A stretch of 64,000 nucleotides of DNA, taken from NCBI GenBank assembly GCA_002315375.1, contig DCHR01000039.1, positions 38,583 to 102,582 of the forward strand, read 5' to 3'. The notes under the pieces are model-generated. The model saw nothing but the letters and a program-made list of their open reading frames with translations, made no database searches and was not told the origin of the DNA. Origin of the DNA: Treponema sp. UBA1747 (GTDB taxonomy: Bacteria > Spirochaetota > Spirochaetia > Treponematales > Treponemataceae). Made by a program: the position numbers and the translations under genes. Of the stretch, positions 8,965 to 19,600 are shown one piece after another (positions within the stretch are counted from its first letter, which is position 1; each line of letters starts with the position of its first letter).

Positions 8965-9886
8965 TTTTGTACACCACCTTTGAAATAATCAGAGAACTGA
9001 GGCCGATGAAAACCATAACAACAAGGAAGTAAATCCAGGCCAAAGCAGAACTGTAACCATAGTTAAGATAAATAATCATCTGATCATTGATCTTTGACAT
9101 TATCACGTTATCGGTTTTCATGAAGAAGTCAACGATTGTGTAAACCCAACAAACCAGCATCAGAGGGCTAACCATTGGAACAGTTACTTTCCAGAGGCTT
9201 TCCCAAGAAGTACAACCTTCCATAGAGGCAGCTTCATACATACTTGGTGAAATATTCTGAAGTCCCGAAAGGAAGATGATAATCTGAATACCAGATGCCA
9301 TTGCTACGTCGTAGATACCGTCAATAATTTCGAAAACTTTCTTGAAAACTTTTCCGGAAATACCGTTTACACCACCTGTATTAGATACAAGGATTTTTTC
9401 AAGAACATCAGTAATTGTATTCGACCTTCCTGATTCTTCAATTGTATCCTTGAGGGATGACAGAAGTGAGTTGTTGTATTCAAGACCAACAAGAACACCT
9501 GAAGAAAGAATAACACAAAGGAAGAAGATAGAACGAACAGCTGCGCGTCCCTTGAATTCCTGATTCAAAATAAGTGCTACGAAGAAACTGAAAACGATTG
9601 TTGCCAGAGACTGGAAGAACATAGTTCCGATAGTTTCTGTAAGCATACGGTTGAATTCAGGGTCAATAGTTAAAGCACGAACATAGTGTCCGAACTTATT
9701 CAATTCCATGGTAAATCCATGTGGTGTAAGTTCAACATTACAAAGACTCATGTAAAGAGACTGAGCCAGAGGCTTTATCATGAAGAACAAAAAACCAATA
9801 ATAAATGGACAAATAAAGGCATAACCGATAAGTGCACGGTGGCCCATAAGTCCGATCTTCTTTTTCTTGAAAATCTTAAGTTTCAT
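8957..9886 (-). CDS. Sugar ABC transporter permease (MalF/UgpA type)
   Basis: A 309-residue permease with six predicted membrane helices and an EAA motif (MYEAASMEGCTSWESLWKVT) about 95 residues from the end. A soluble loop of about 60 residues in the middle (approximately 140-195) is longer than in most UgpA-like permeases. Its start codon overlaps the stop of the DUF5696-like gene, so it is translationally linked to it, and its end overlaps the MalG-type permease. It is the first member of the downstream permease pair. Confidence 0.87.
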   Translation of the reverse strand: MKLKIFKKKKIGLMGHRALIGYAFICPFIIGFLFFMIKPLAQSLYMSLCNVELTPHGFTMELNKFGHYVRALTIDPEFNRMLTETIGTMFFQSLATIVFSFFVALILNQEFKGRAAVRSIFFLCVILSSGVLVGLEYNNSLLSSLKDTIEESGRSNTITDVLEKILVSNTGGVNGISGKVFKKVFEIIDGIYDVAMASGIQIIIFLSGLQNISPSMYEAASMEGCTSWESLWKVTVPMVSPLMLVCWVYTIVDFFMKTDNVIMSKINDQMIIYLNYGYSSALAWIYFLVVMVFIGLSSLIISKVVYKNE

Positions 9887-12633
9887 TATTTAGCCTCCAC
9901 TTTATAATCACGGGCAGGAACTTTAAGGCCGCCGGAAGTTGTAAAGTCTGTGTAGCCGAAGTTTACATAAACCTTAATTCCATTTTCGAAAGTAGTACAA
10001 GTAACAACATCAGAAAGATATTCGTGGTTATCAATTCTAGATCCTACTACTTTTCCAAGGCTGGCATTGTATTCAGAATACATCTGAGCAAGTCTTTCTT
10101 CCCAGTTATCATAGTTAGCTGCATAGTATTCAGAATAGAAAGTATCCTGCAGGGCTTTTTCCTGTGCTTTCATAAATGTGAATGAAAGACCTGCACCAGA
10201 TTCAGCAGCTTCAAGAAGAGTCTGCTTGTTTTCTGGAGAAAGGTTGATAGGAATACCAGTAAAGTTTACGTTTCCATGAAGTGCAATCTGATAGAAAGGA
10301 ACCGATTTGTCGATAAGTGCATATTCATTTCCGTGCATTACCATATTGGTAATGAAATCGGCGGTTGAAAGAGAATAAGCATTACCGGCATTAACCATTA
10401 CACCAAGCCCCTTTTCTTTTACACTCTCGAACTCAGCAACCTGCATATTTTTTGAAGCTGAACGGCTAACCTTGTTTCTTACGTTGTAATCAGAAGAAAG
10501 CTGATATCCATTGTCATGGAAAGAGATACCATCAATTCCTGTTTTAGCAACATCCTTAGTAAGTCTGTCAACAATTTTCTGGGTAAGAGAAGGTTTCAGA
10601 AGATAGTAAGTATCACGTGTATCAAGTTTTGCGTAGAATACAGGTGAGTATTCACTGATTTCACATACTTCAGTACTTGCAAAACGTGCAGGATCCTTGA
10701 AGCGGTTGAAACCACCAGCAAATCCTGTTCTGTTTGAATACTGAACAGTTGCGTCCAGGTAAAGTTTAGATTCTTTATCCCCTACTTCTTTTGCAAGTTT
10801 ATTGAAACCTGATTTACCACCAAGCTGACTGATATATTTTACCTTTTTCAGGAACTGCTGGCGAACACCACCATTAATAAATCCTGTCAGTTTGTAAGAA
10901 GTATTTTTAATACCCTTTTCTTCTATTCTGTTGATAATTTCAGATGTTTCTTTATATGAAGTAAGTTTGTAAGGTCTTGTTTTTGGAATACCAAGAACCT
11001 GCTGAACTTTATCTACGGCACCTACAATTTCAACTGCTACAGGAACATCTTTATCTTTTACTTCGTTCTTGTTTCCGAAAAGATAAGTTCTGTAAGCCTT
11101 AGCCATATCAACGTAAGAATTACCGTCTACGAAAGTATAAATCTGGTTGATTGATTCACCTTTTGGAAGACCTTTTTCGTAAGCATACTGAGTGTTAATG
11201 TTTCTTGAAGAAGCTTCATACTGTTCTCCATGAATCATTTTATATTCAGCATAAGCGTAGTTATAAGAACTCATACGGCCTGAAATATCAGCATTGATAC
11301 CGGCATATTCAGCTCCCTGATTGATAATTGAAATGAAGCTTGAATCTCCGTTTGAAATACCGAAAACAGGGAAAGCAGCACGAGTTTCTGTCATAACAGC
11401 TTTACGGTCTGTAGCATAGTCCCATCCGTAAATATCTGCGAAGTAACTGTTCTGTTTAGTTTTTCCATTATTGAAATTAATAATAGATCCGCCACCTTCT
11501 GGAATCAGCAGGAATCCGTTGTCTTCAAATCCACCTGCACCGAAGTAAGGAAGAATTGAAAGACGGATAATCGGGAAGTCAGTCTTGTAAGAGATTTTAT
11601 CAAAAGGAACATCAACTATAAGATTATTTCCGTCAAGTTTATATGTAACTGAAACATTGAATCCAGGAACATTTTTAGCTTTGGCTCCTGCATACATTTC
11701 CAGGTCTTTCTGGAAATCTTCCATTGTGTATCCGGCTTTTTCGAAAATAGTCTGAGCTTTTTCTTTAAGGTAAACCTGAACGTTATCACGAATGAGGTAA
11801 ATAGCTTCATCTTTCAGCATAGGGTAATCTTTCATCAGCTGATTTACGTCATCTGATGGAAGGAATGTACCGTCTTCAAGGCGACGGTAGTTAGATTTAA
11901 CCGAACGCTGTTCAGATTTAGACATCTTTTCGAGCCATACATCCATGTCTTTTTCTGTAATTGCCATTGGATAAATGTAAACAGTTTCAATTTCACCAAT
12001 AGAATAATTTACAGTAAGTTCATTTCCCTTCTGTTCGATTTCATAAACTTTCTTTTCAATAGAAGAAGAATAAAAATCGTACAGTGTATCAACACCGTTT
12101 TCTGTTGAATACTTAAGCAGGAATGGAGACTGCATATTCTGGCGTTCTTTCAAAAGAGCAAGTTTATCATTCTTTGCGCCAACAGGATTTGAATACCAGA
12201 CTTTTCCTGTATCTTTCTGAGTAATGGTAAATGTTGTTGTAAGAGGATCAAGTTCCATCTTCAGTTTCTGGTTTTCCAGAACATAACTTGCAGGAGCTTT
12301 ATCTGCTACAAAGTCATAGCGAACAACATTTGTAAGATTTACCGAAGATACATTTGCCAGTCTGATACCGAGGTAAGTAATGAATCCCACAATCAGCAGA
12401 ACAACAACGAGTTCAACGTAATTCTTTGTTGTTGGTTTGTGGAAAATCTGTTTCTTTACTTTCATTGGTTTTGGACGACCGATATAACCTTCCGGCATCT
12501 GCTTCTTGGCTTTCTTTGCCTTTGGAGCTTTAGGCTCTTTTGGGGCTTTAGGCTCTTTTGCAGGTTTTGGTTCCTTAACCTTTTTTTCTTTTATTTCTTT
12601 AACCTTTTTGGTTTTTGGTTCTTTAGTTTCCAT
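9886..12633 (-). CDS. Large membrane-anchored DUF5696-like protein (possible glycoside hydrolase fold)
   Basis: A 915-residue protein. A Lys/Pro-rich cytoplasmic tail (about residues 1-72, repeated KEP/KAP units) is followed by one membrane helix (about 73-95) and a large extracytoplasmic part. The ectodomain opens with a beta-rich region (MELDPLTTTFTITQKDTGKVWYSNP) and ends in a domain with barrel-like motifs: LYLDATVQYS, GIDGISFHDNGYQ and VPFYQIALHGNVNFTG. These motifs resemble my recollection of DUF5696 proteins and of endo-acting hydrolases with TIM barrels. The catalytic function is not established. The ribosome-binding site is AGGAG, six bases before ATG. It sits centrally in an operon of transporter and membrane proteins, suggesting action on the polysaccharide the transporters handle. 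Confidence 0.65.
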   Translation of the reverse strand: METKEPKTKKVKEIKEKKVKEPKPAKEPKAPKEPKAPKAKKAKKQMPEGYIGRPKPMKVKKQIFHKPTTKNYVELVVVLLIVGFITYLGIRLANVSSVNLTNVVRYDFVADKAPASYVLENQKLKMELDPLTTTFTITQKDTGKVWYSNPVGAKNDKLALLKERQNMQSPFLLKYSTENGVDTLYDFYSSSIEKKVYEIEQKGNELTVNYSIGEIETVYIYPMAITEKDMDVWLEKMSKSEQRSVKSNYRRLEDGTFLPSDDVNQLMKDYPMLKDEAIYLIRDNVQVYLKEKAQTIFEKAGYTMEDFQKDLEMYAGAKAKNVPGFNVSVTYKLDGNNLIVDVPFDKISYKTDFPIIRLSILPYFGAGGFEDNGFLLIPEGGGSIINFNNGKTKQNSYFADIYGWDYATDRKAVMTETRAAFPVFGISNGDSSFISIINQGAEYAGINADISGRMSSYNYAYAEYKMIHGEQYEASSRNINTQYAYEKGLPKGESINQIYTFVDGNSYVDMAKAYRTYLFGNKNEVKDKDVPVAVEIVGAVDKVQQVLGIPKTRPYKLTSYKETSEIINRIEEKGIKNTSYKLTGFINGGVRQQFLKKVKYISQLGGKSGFNKLAKEVGDKESKLYLDATVQYSNRTGFAGGFNRFKDPARFASTEVCEISEYSPVFYAKLDTRDTYYLLKPSLTQKIVDRLTKDVAKTGIDGISFHDNGYQLSSDYNVRNKVSRSASKNMQVAEFESVKEKGLGVMVNAGNAYSLSTADFITNMVMHGNEYALIDKSVPFYQIALHGNVNFTGIPINLSPENKQTLLEAAESGAGLSFTFMKAQEKALQDTFYSEYYAANYDNWEERLAQMYSEYNASLGKVVGSRIDNHEYLSDVVTCTTFENGIKVYVNFGYTDFTTSGGLKVPARDYKVEAK

Positions 12634-12653
12634 TAAGTTCTCCTAAAAGCTCA

Positions 12654-13331
12654 TCAGTTCAGTCGGAACATAATTTCTTTTGCGAGTGATACGAAGTAAG
12701 CAACACCCTGAGAAATCATACTGAAGAACAGCAGCATAATGAAAATGAAAACAAGCATACCAAATACAGTAATGATCATAAACAGGAGTGTTTTTCCTGC
12801 ACTGTAAGCATGAATCATCATCATTGCCATATAAATCAACAACAAACACCACATAAGTGAAAGGTCGTTGAAAACTGTATAGAAAGCACCTTCTTCAACA
12901 GTAACAAAGTTACTGAGAATAATCATTGGAATCTGAATAAGTACATAAGGTGTCAATGCATAGGCTGTACCCATGTAGATTTCACCAAGACGACCTTTTC
13001 CGTCGAACAGTGTTGTAACACCCCAGTTACAGATACAGAAAATAACCAGAGGAAGAAGAATTGTAGCAAACTCAAGGAAGATATTTACTTTCTGCCACTG
13101 ATTATCCAGGAAAAGCATTCCTGTAAAACGAAGTTTCCAAATGTGTGTAAGCAAAGTTGCAAATACGATGAAGTTTGCTGCACCATAGGAACCGCGTTTT
13201 GCGTGTGTAAGATCCCAGAATCCGTCTGCCGGATGGAAAATTACATAAAGAGAATACTTAAGTGTATTAAGGAAATGCAGATAAGTTTCTTTCTTTGCTA
13301 ATTTCTCAAATTTCTTTGTTATATAACTCAT
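12654..13331 (-). CDS. Yip1-domain-like integral membrane protein
   Basis: A 225-residue protein with five or so predicted transmembrane segments after a basic N-terminus. The segment HPADGFWDLTHAKRGS and the following hydrophobic pattern resemble bacterial Yip1-family proteins. Start 13331 was chosen because its ATG overlaps the upstream stop codon as ATGA. An alternative in-frame start at 13349 lies further inside the NHL-protein gene. The family has no defined biochemical role in bacteria. Here it is embedded between the NHL protein and the DUF5696-like protein, so a role in the same membrane assembly is a reasonable inference. Confidence 0.65.
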   Translation of the reverse strand: MSYITKKFEKLAKKETYLHFLNTLKYSLYVIFHPADGFWDLTHAKRGSYGAANFIVFATLLTHIWKLRFTGMLFLDNQWQKVNIFLEFATILLPLVIFCICNWGVTTLFDGKGRLGEIYMGTAYALTPYVLIQIPMIILSNFVTVEEGAFYTVFNDLSLMWCLLLIYMAMMMIHAYSAGKTLLFMIITVFGMLVFIFIMLLFFSMISQGVAYFVSLAKEIMFRLN

Positions 13332-14815
13332 AGATCTGCCATCTCCCATTTAATTCTTTTTACGATAACTGAAACAAGCCAGATAACAACAACAGCGATT
13401 AACAGTCCCATAATCCAGCCGATATTTGTTTCAATCCATTCTTTTCTGAAGTACTGGAATGCTTTTGAATAGTTTTTCTTATCACGTTTAAGTCCGAAAG
13501 CATCCATTGCATCATGGTATTTTTCCTGACGCATGTAAGCTTTACCCATTCCGATATAAGCCAGGTCATATGTACCATTGATTTTCAGAACTTCTTCCCA
13601 GATTCTTGCGGCTTCATCGTATTCACCTTCTGCATACATTTCTGTTGCATCGTAAACAAGATTACCCAAATCTGTTGGTGCGAAAACGGTCAGAGAACAA
13701 CCCTGTGAGTCAAGAACAAAAAGGTCTCTTCCACTATGTTCAATGGCTGATGGAGATCTGAAGTATCCCTGAATATTACCTTTATTACCGAAGGCAAAGA
13801 GCAGATATCCCTGGTTGTTGTATCCGAAAAGACGTCCACGAGTTTCATCGATTACAACGTATACTTCATTTTCAAGAACTGTAACGTCGCTGAAACGAGC
13901 AGGTCCTTTGATACCGGCAGCGTTACCCCACATAAGGTCACCGATTGGCAGGTTACCACCATTACTTCCGATACCATTTTTTACCAGAATGTCTTTTCCA
14001 AGTGCATTCAGGCGGCGGATTGGTTTTGCTTTGTCTGAACGAAGTTCCCATTCACTGAAGGTTCTCAATACTGCAAAAATGAATCCTGACGAATCAATAT
14101 ATGCGTTTGAGTATTCTGTTGGAACAAACTGTTCCATCTGTTCTCGCTGTGCACGTGTAGAGAATTTCTTCCAGAAAAGGTCAGCCAGGTTGTAAGTTAC
14201 TTCACTGGCACCATAGAAAGCTGTGAATGTTCCGTCGTATTCGTATTTGATGAAACCTTTGTTTACGTTTTTAGCAAGAACATAAGCACGGCCTTTAACG
14301 TCTGTTACGACTTTAACCGGCATAAATGTCTTTCCTTTTTCGTATGTAGGATCATCTGGTTCTACAAAAGAAAGAATATAATTCAAATCTTTATCAAGCT
14401 TTACAACACGGCTGTTGTTTGTATCAGCAATGAAAATTGTTTCATCTGTAGGATTGATGTAAAGGTCATTTGGAGAACTAAAGGTTTCTACCACATCCTG
14501 ACCATTAGCATAAAATCTGTCGATGATACGGGTAAATTCCAGTGTTTTATCAGCTGTATAACGAAGTTCAATAATTCTGTTGTTATCAGTATCGATGATG
14601 AATACGCGATCCTGATAGCAGAACAAACCAGACGGATTTTTCAATGCAACTTCAAGACCAAGGTCTGAAGCATAAAATACGCTTGAAACACGATACATAT
14701 CAGGAGATTTTTCAATTTCTCCCCAATAGTCATAAATATAACTGTCACCTTTTGCAAAAAGACCTGCACAGATGAACAATGTTGAAATTACAAATAATGC
14801 AATACGTTTCTTCAT
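13328..14815 (-). CDS. NHL-repeat/TPR membrane protein
   Basis: A 495-residue protein: a signal peptide (KKRIALFVISTLFICAGLFA), then beta-propeller-type NHL repeats (motifs such as NPSGLFCYQDRVFIIDTDNNRII, SPNDLYINPTDETIFIADTNNSRVV and RSPSAIEHSGRDLFVLDSQG). A short TPR-like helical region (EYDEAARIWEEVLKINGTYDLAYIGMG) and a C-terminal membrane helix with a basic tail follow. The topology would put the propeller outside the cytoplasmic membrane. AGGAGG lies nine bases before the chosen ATG at 14815. The ATG at 14824 directly abuts it. NHL propellers bind proteins, glycans or small ligands. The role here is unknown. Confidence 0.7.
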   Translation of the reverse strand: MKKRIALFVISTLFICAGLFAKGDSYIYDYWGEIEKSPDMYRVSSVFYASDLGLEVALKNPSGLFCYQDRVFIIDTDNNRIIELRYTADKTLEFTRIIDRFYANGQDVVETFSSPNDLYINPTDETIFIADTNNSRVVKLDKDLNYILSFVEPDDPTYEKGKTFMPVKVVTDVKGRAYVLAKNVNKGFIKYEYDGTFTAFYGASEVTYNLADLFWKKFSTRAQREQMEQFVPTEYSNAYIDSSGFIFAVLRTFSEWELRSDKAKPIRRLNALGKDILVKNGIGSNGGNLPIGDLMWGNAAGIKGPARFSDVTVLENEVYVVIDETRGRLFGYNNQGYLLFAFGNKGNIQGYFRSPSAIEHSGRDLFVLDSQGCSLTVFAPTDLGNLVYDATEMYAEGEYDEAARIWEEVLKINGTYDLAYIGMGKAYMRQEKYHDAMDAFGLKRDKKNYSKAFQYFRKEWIETNIGWIMGLLIAVVVIWLVSVIVKRIKWEMADL

Positions 14816-14833
14816 TTTTCTCATCCTCCTGCC

Positions 14834-15730
14834 TTAGTCTTTAAGTCCCGATGTTGCCATTGTTTCCATGATCTGACTCTGTGAGAAGATGAACAATGCA
14901 ATTGGTGGGATAATCATAACAACCATTACGGCTGCTGCTGGACCCATACGTGCAATACCACCGGCCTGAACCTGGTTCAAAGCGTAGGCAAGCATTTTTT
15001 TACTTTCTGTGTAAATAACGTTTGTAGCCCAGCTGTTCCACAATGCATTTACAGAGAAGATTGTCATTGTAAGCCATGCAGGTTTTACATTAGGCATAAC
15101 CAGTCTCATGAAAATTGTCCATTCATGAGCACCGTCAATCTTTGCAGCTTCAATAATTGAAGTTGGGAATCCTTCCATGAACTGTTTCATAAGGAACATT
15201 GAAGTAGATGCTGCAAAAGCAGGCAGAATCAATGACCAGTAAGTATCAACCATATGAAGGCGACACATAATCAAATAGTTAGGAATAGCTGTAACCCAAC
15301 CGGTAAACATCATTCCTTTAACAACCATATTGAATAACAGTCTTGAACCCGGGAATGCATATTTAGCCAGTGCATAAGCAGCCATTGATCCGATCAGAAT
15401 ATGTCCTACTGTACCAACAACAGTAACAAACAGTGTATTGAACAGATATCTTGAGAACGGTACAGAGAAAGTACTCATTACTACAAACAAATCTGAGAAG
15501 TTGTCTGTTGTAGGGTTACGTGGAAGCACATCCGGAGGGAACTTCAAAAGTTCATCCAATGGTTTGAATGCGTTTGCAACAGTAAAGAACAGAGGGAAAA
15601 CGAATGTAAGTCCCAAAAGTCCGATAAAAATGTAAAGCAGAACGTCACCGGTTACGGAGCGGTTTGGACGACGGCGATGTTTATAGTGGTGAATATCATG
15701 TTCACCATAAGGTCTGTATTTATTTTTCAT
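14834..15730 (-). CDS. Carbohydrate ABC transporter permease (MalG type)
   Basis: A 298-residue permease with six predicted helices and the EAA motif (IIEAAKIDGAHEWTIFMRLVMP). The start at 15730 is favoured because GGGAGG precedes the ATG. An in-frame TTG at 15754 would lengthen it by eight residues and lacks support. An acidic/basic N-terminal tail rich in His and Arg (HDIHHYKHRRRPNRS) lies in the cytoplasm. It pairs with the 312-residue permease upstream and the 1005-residue binding protein. Confidence 0.87.
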   Translation of the reverse strand: MKNKYRPYGEHDIHHYKHRRRPNRSVTGDVLLYIFIGLLGLTFVFPLFFTVANAFKPLDELLKFPPDVLPRNPTTDNFSDLFVVMSTFSVPFSRYLFNTLFVTVVGTVGHILIGSMAAYALAKYAFPGSRLLFNMVVKGMMFTGWVTAIPNYLIMCRLHMVDTYWSLILPAFAASTSMFLMKQFMEGFPTSIIEAAKIDGAHEWTIFMRLVMPNVKPAWLTMTIFSVNALWNSWATNVIYTESKKMLAYALNQVQAGGIARMGPAAAVMVVMIIPPIALFIFSQSQIMETMATSGLKD

Positions 15731-15743
15731 TTCCTGCGCCTCC

Positions 15744-16682
15744 CTACTGTCCAACTCTGCTCAAAAGAGACTGAATTACCTTATTACAAAGGAGCATTAC
15801 GATAAACAGCAAAGCTGCAATTGCAGAAGCGTAACCCATTTCAAAACGCTGATAACCATAGTCGAACAAGTGAGTAAGAACTGTACGTGCGTAATAGTCT
15901 GTAGATGGATAACCTGCAAGAGCACGTGGAATATCACCAACAGAGAAAGCAGAAGTAATAGACATAACAGCTCCGAACAGAAGCATAGGTTTCATGTTTG
16001 GAAGTGTAATGTACCACAATTCCTGCCAGCGGTTCTGGATACCATCAATATATCCGGCTTCGTACTGAGACTGTTCAATACCTTTAAGACCGGCTACGAA
16101 AGAAAGGAATCCGGCACCCATACTAGCCCACAGACAGATTGGAATGATGATTTTCAAACCAACTGTAGGATTTGTAAAGAATGAAAGTGGTGTTGTAATT
16201 AATCCCAGACGAATAAGGATTGCATTAACCCAACCCTGAGAGTCATCACGGAAGAGAATTGCGAAAATACCGATAGCAGAACCTGCAATAGAAGGTGCAT
16301 AGAAGAAAAGAACGAAAATAGAACGAAGCCATTTTGGAAGTTCGTTAATCAACCATGCAACAACGAAAGCAAGAATGTATCCTACCGGACCAATGATAAG
16401 AGCCATAAGGAATGTATTCTTAATGGCGATTGTATTTACTTCATCCTGAAGGAACAGATTCAGATAGTTTCTGATACCAATCCATTCCGGTTTTTCCAGA
16501 ATATTAAAGTTTGTGAAACTGTAATAAACAGAAGTCAGAATAGGAAGAATTGTAAAAGTAATGAAGAGAATTGCAAATGGAGCCACGAATGCATAACAGA
16601 ATTTCATCTGTTTTGCATGACGGATTCCATCATGGAACTGCATCTTCTTTTTATTGATTAATTTATTGAATTTTTCACTCAT
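15744..16682 (-). CDS. Sugar ABC transporter permease (MalF/LplB type)
   Basis: A 312-residue permease with six predicted membrane helices and an EAA-type loop (QSQYEAGYIDGIQNRWQELWYITLP). The start at 16682 (MSEKFNKL) was chosen because it lies four bases after the end of the upstream gene and GGAGG precedes it by nine bases. The longer open frame back to 16772 lies inside the upstream gene. First of the upstream permease pair, it probably works with the 1005-residue binding protein. Confidence 0.88.
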   Translation of the reverse strand: MSEKFNKLINKKKMQFHDGIRHAKQMKFCYAFVAPFAILFITFTILPILTSVYYSFTNFNILEKPEWIGIRNYLNLFLQDEVNTIAIKNTFLMALIIGPVGYILAFVVAWLINELPKWLRSIFVLFFYAPSIAGSAIGIFAILFRDDSQGWVNAILIRLGLITTPLSFFTNPTVGLKIIIPICLWASMGAGFLSFVAGLKGIEQSQYEAGYIDGIQNRWQELWYITLPNMKPMLLFGAVMSITSAFSVGDIPRALAGYPSTDYYARTVLTHLFDYGYQRFEMGYASAIAALLFIVMLLCNKVIQSLLSRVGQ

Positions 16683-16686
16683 TTTT

Positions 16687-19600
16687 CTATTCCTCCACCG
16701 GCAGGTTGAATTCCTGACGTTTACGGGTAAGCTCATCATTGATTTTGCGTGCATAGTCAATGAGAGTTTCACGAGGATCTTCTTTAGAGTTGATAACCTT
16801 ACGGATACCGTTGATTACATGGCGTGATGTATAGTAAGAACCAGGAACTTCAGGAACTCCGACTGTATCTTCCAATGAACCAAGAAGAACATTCAGCTGT
16901 TTTGAACTCCATGAAAGCTGTTTAAGTGCTTCGATGTTAGCAGTTGTGTAACGTCCTGATGCACCAAGGATAGCTTCCATTTCACGTCCGAAACGAACCT
17001 GAGTATCTGATGATACCCACCATTTCATGAATTCCCATGAATCAGCCTGACGCTGAATATTTCTGAGAACTTTCTTATTTCTGTCTTTAAGAAGTTCAGC
17101 CTTATCTTCTTCAGAACTATCTCCGTAGAAGGTGTTCAAAGCTTCAGTTGTAACGAAGTCTGTACTACCCTTACTGATCATCATACAACACATACCGCCA
17201 ACACCGGTTGAACGGTCAATGTATGTATTTCCATTTCCATCAACCTTTTCAGTTCCAGGAAGATATGTGAATTCCCAGAGACCGCGGATTTCAGGAGCAG
17301 CAACTGCCAGTGTGTTGTACAGAGAGTAGTTTGCAATACCGATTGGCATTTCACCTGAACGGAAACGGCTTGTAAAGTCGTAGATTGTAGGAAGGTTGTA
17401 GCTGTTGTAGAAACTTGTGTATGTCTTGAAGGCTGCAATACCAGCTTCCGAGTCAATTTCAGTTTTTGTACCCTTATCATTGTAGATACGGCCTTCATTC
17501 TGGAAAATCATAGAATAGAAAGCGGTCATATCAGGAGCCTGAATACTTGGGTAAGGAATACCTACTTCAAGGTTATTTCCCTGGAGAGTTGGGAGAATAG
17601 CGATGAGGTCATCCCATGTCTGAGGAGGTTCAACACCAAGCTGTTCGAGAATATCTTTTCTGTAGAACATAAGGTTGAAGGTTTCCTGTTCAGGAAGAGC
17701 ATAAACACCACCATCATACTTGTATCCTTCGTATGCTGAAGGATGGAACTGTGAAAGAACTTCTTCACAGTCAGGGAACTTCATCAGGTTTACGTTGGCA
17801 TTACGCAGTGCGTAGTCAACTGGAAGTGTGTTACCGATTGTAAGAACAACATCAGGACCGTTTCCGGCAACAACGGCATTCAGAAGAGCATCCGCATTAA
17901 TAAGTTTAACGTTTGCATGAATACCTGACATAGGAATGAAGCTGTCATCGACCATTGTCTTAAGAATTTCTGACTGATCACGACCTGTTGTAACCCAAAC
18001 TTCAATAAGATGTTCATCATCTTTGTCATAAACGTCACCAAGCTGTGTCGTATCAACAAAGAATGAAATAAAGAATGAACGGATTTCGTGTACAAACTTC
18101 AGAACAAAGTTTGATTTAGGAGTTTTTGGAACAGCTCCTGCTCCTGTAACAACAAGGTAGTCAATATCCAGTTTTCCTTCTGTAAGAGTAAGAAGTGAAG
18201 AACCGAGAGAAGTAATATTTGCCTTGAATGTAGCAAAGTCTTCTGTAATCTTGTTTGGATGTTTATAGAAACGTTCAAGCTGAACTGCGAGAGTCTGTGC
18301 AGAAGCAATAAGGTCAGATTTCTGTCCAGTAATTTCAACGAAGTCATCAACCATCTTGTAAAGACGTTTTGATTCGATATTCATTGCTTCAACTTCTTCA
18401 GGATATACCTTATGGATTTCGTAATCACGATACTGGTCAGGATAAGCACCTGTCAGAACCAGGATTGTACGGTAAATCTTGTTCAGACGGAAAACAGAAT
18501 CTTCAAGATCACTGATGATGTCACCCATTTTTCCAAGAGTAACTTCAAGACGAACTTTATGTTCACCTTTTGTCAGGTAGAACTGATATGGTTCTTTTGT
18601 TTCCGGATTAGAAGGAGTAACAAGTTTCCAGTCAGAAGAGTAACCGAATTCAACTGAACTTGCTTCAGCAAAAGGAGTAGCTCCATCAATACTGAGAGTA
18701 CGGGTTGAAACATAACCACGCTGGTAAAGCTGGCGGCCTTCTACAGAAATCTGATAGAATCCGTCTTCCGGAATATCCATAGTCCATTCAATCCACTGTC
18801 CTGGTGTTTTCCAGGCTTCACTACCAATGTAGTTGAAGGTTGTTTTGGCAATATTATATGGCTGTGTAATAGGAGAAGAACGATCATAACGGGCAAAAAG
18901 AGATGGTTCTGAACGCAGAGTAGAAGATTCACCCTGAATGATGATAGGTTCCATATCTTTATTGTCTTTTGAAGGTTTATTCTTGAAAGAAGCAAGGTAA
19001 GTTGCATAATCAACAACCTTTTCAACTTTTTTCAATGTTACAGCTGAGAAAACCATTGGTTCATTGGTTGCTTCAAGAGTGATTGTATTGAATCCTTTTA
19101 CGAAATAGAACTTATAAGGTTCGATTTCATATCCGGAATCGCTCTTTGCAAGAACAGACTGCCACTGAAATACTTCTTTCTGTGAAGGGCGAATCTGACG
19201 ACCCTGGTTATCAGTACGGATTTCACCGGCATCTTTCCAGAGGCGGCGGAAAGAAACAATATCAGCACCTGTGAAAGGTATTTCACCATTGATTTTAATG
19301 ATTCTTTCCATGTTTACATTGCGGGATGGAACTGCAATGTAATCGAATTGAAGGTTATAAAAGCCTTCCTCAGCAACATAGACATTCCATGTAACTGAAG
19401 AACCGTCATCTGTTACAAGTGCGCGGTCAACGCCTTTGTAACCTGTCTCAATCCGTACTCCGGCTTGTCCCGCATCATCATAGTTGAAAATATCAACAGG
19501 GATATCCTGGGCAGGATACCGTGCAGCATGTGATGAAAGATACCCTTTGTAGGTATTTTCACGGACAATACTGCTTGATGAAGCAGACAGATCAAAACCT

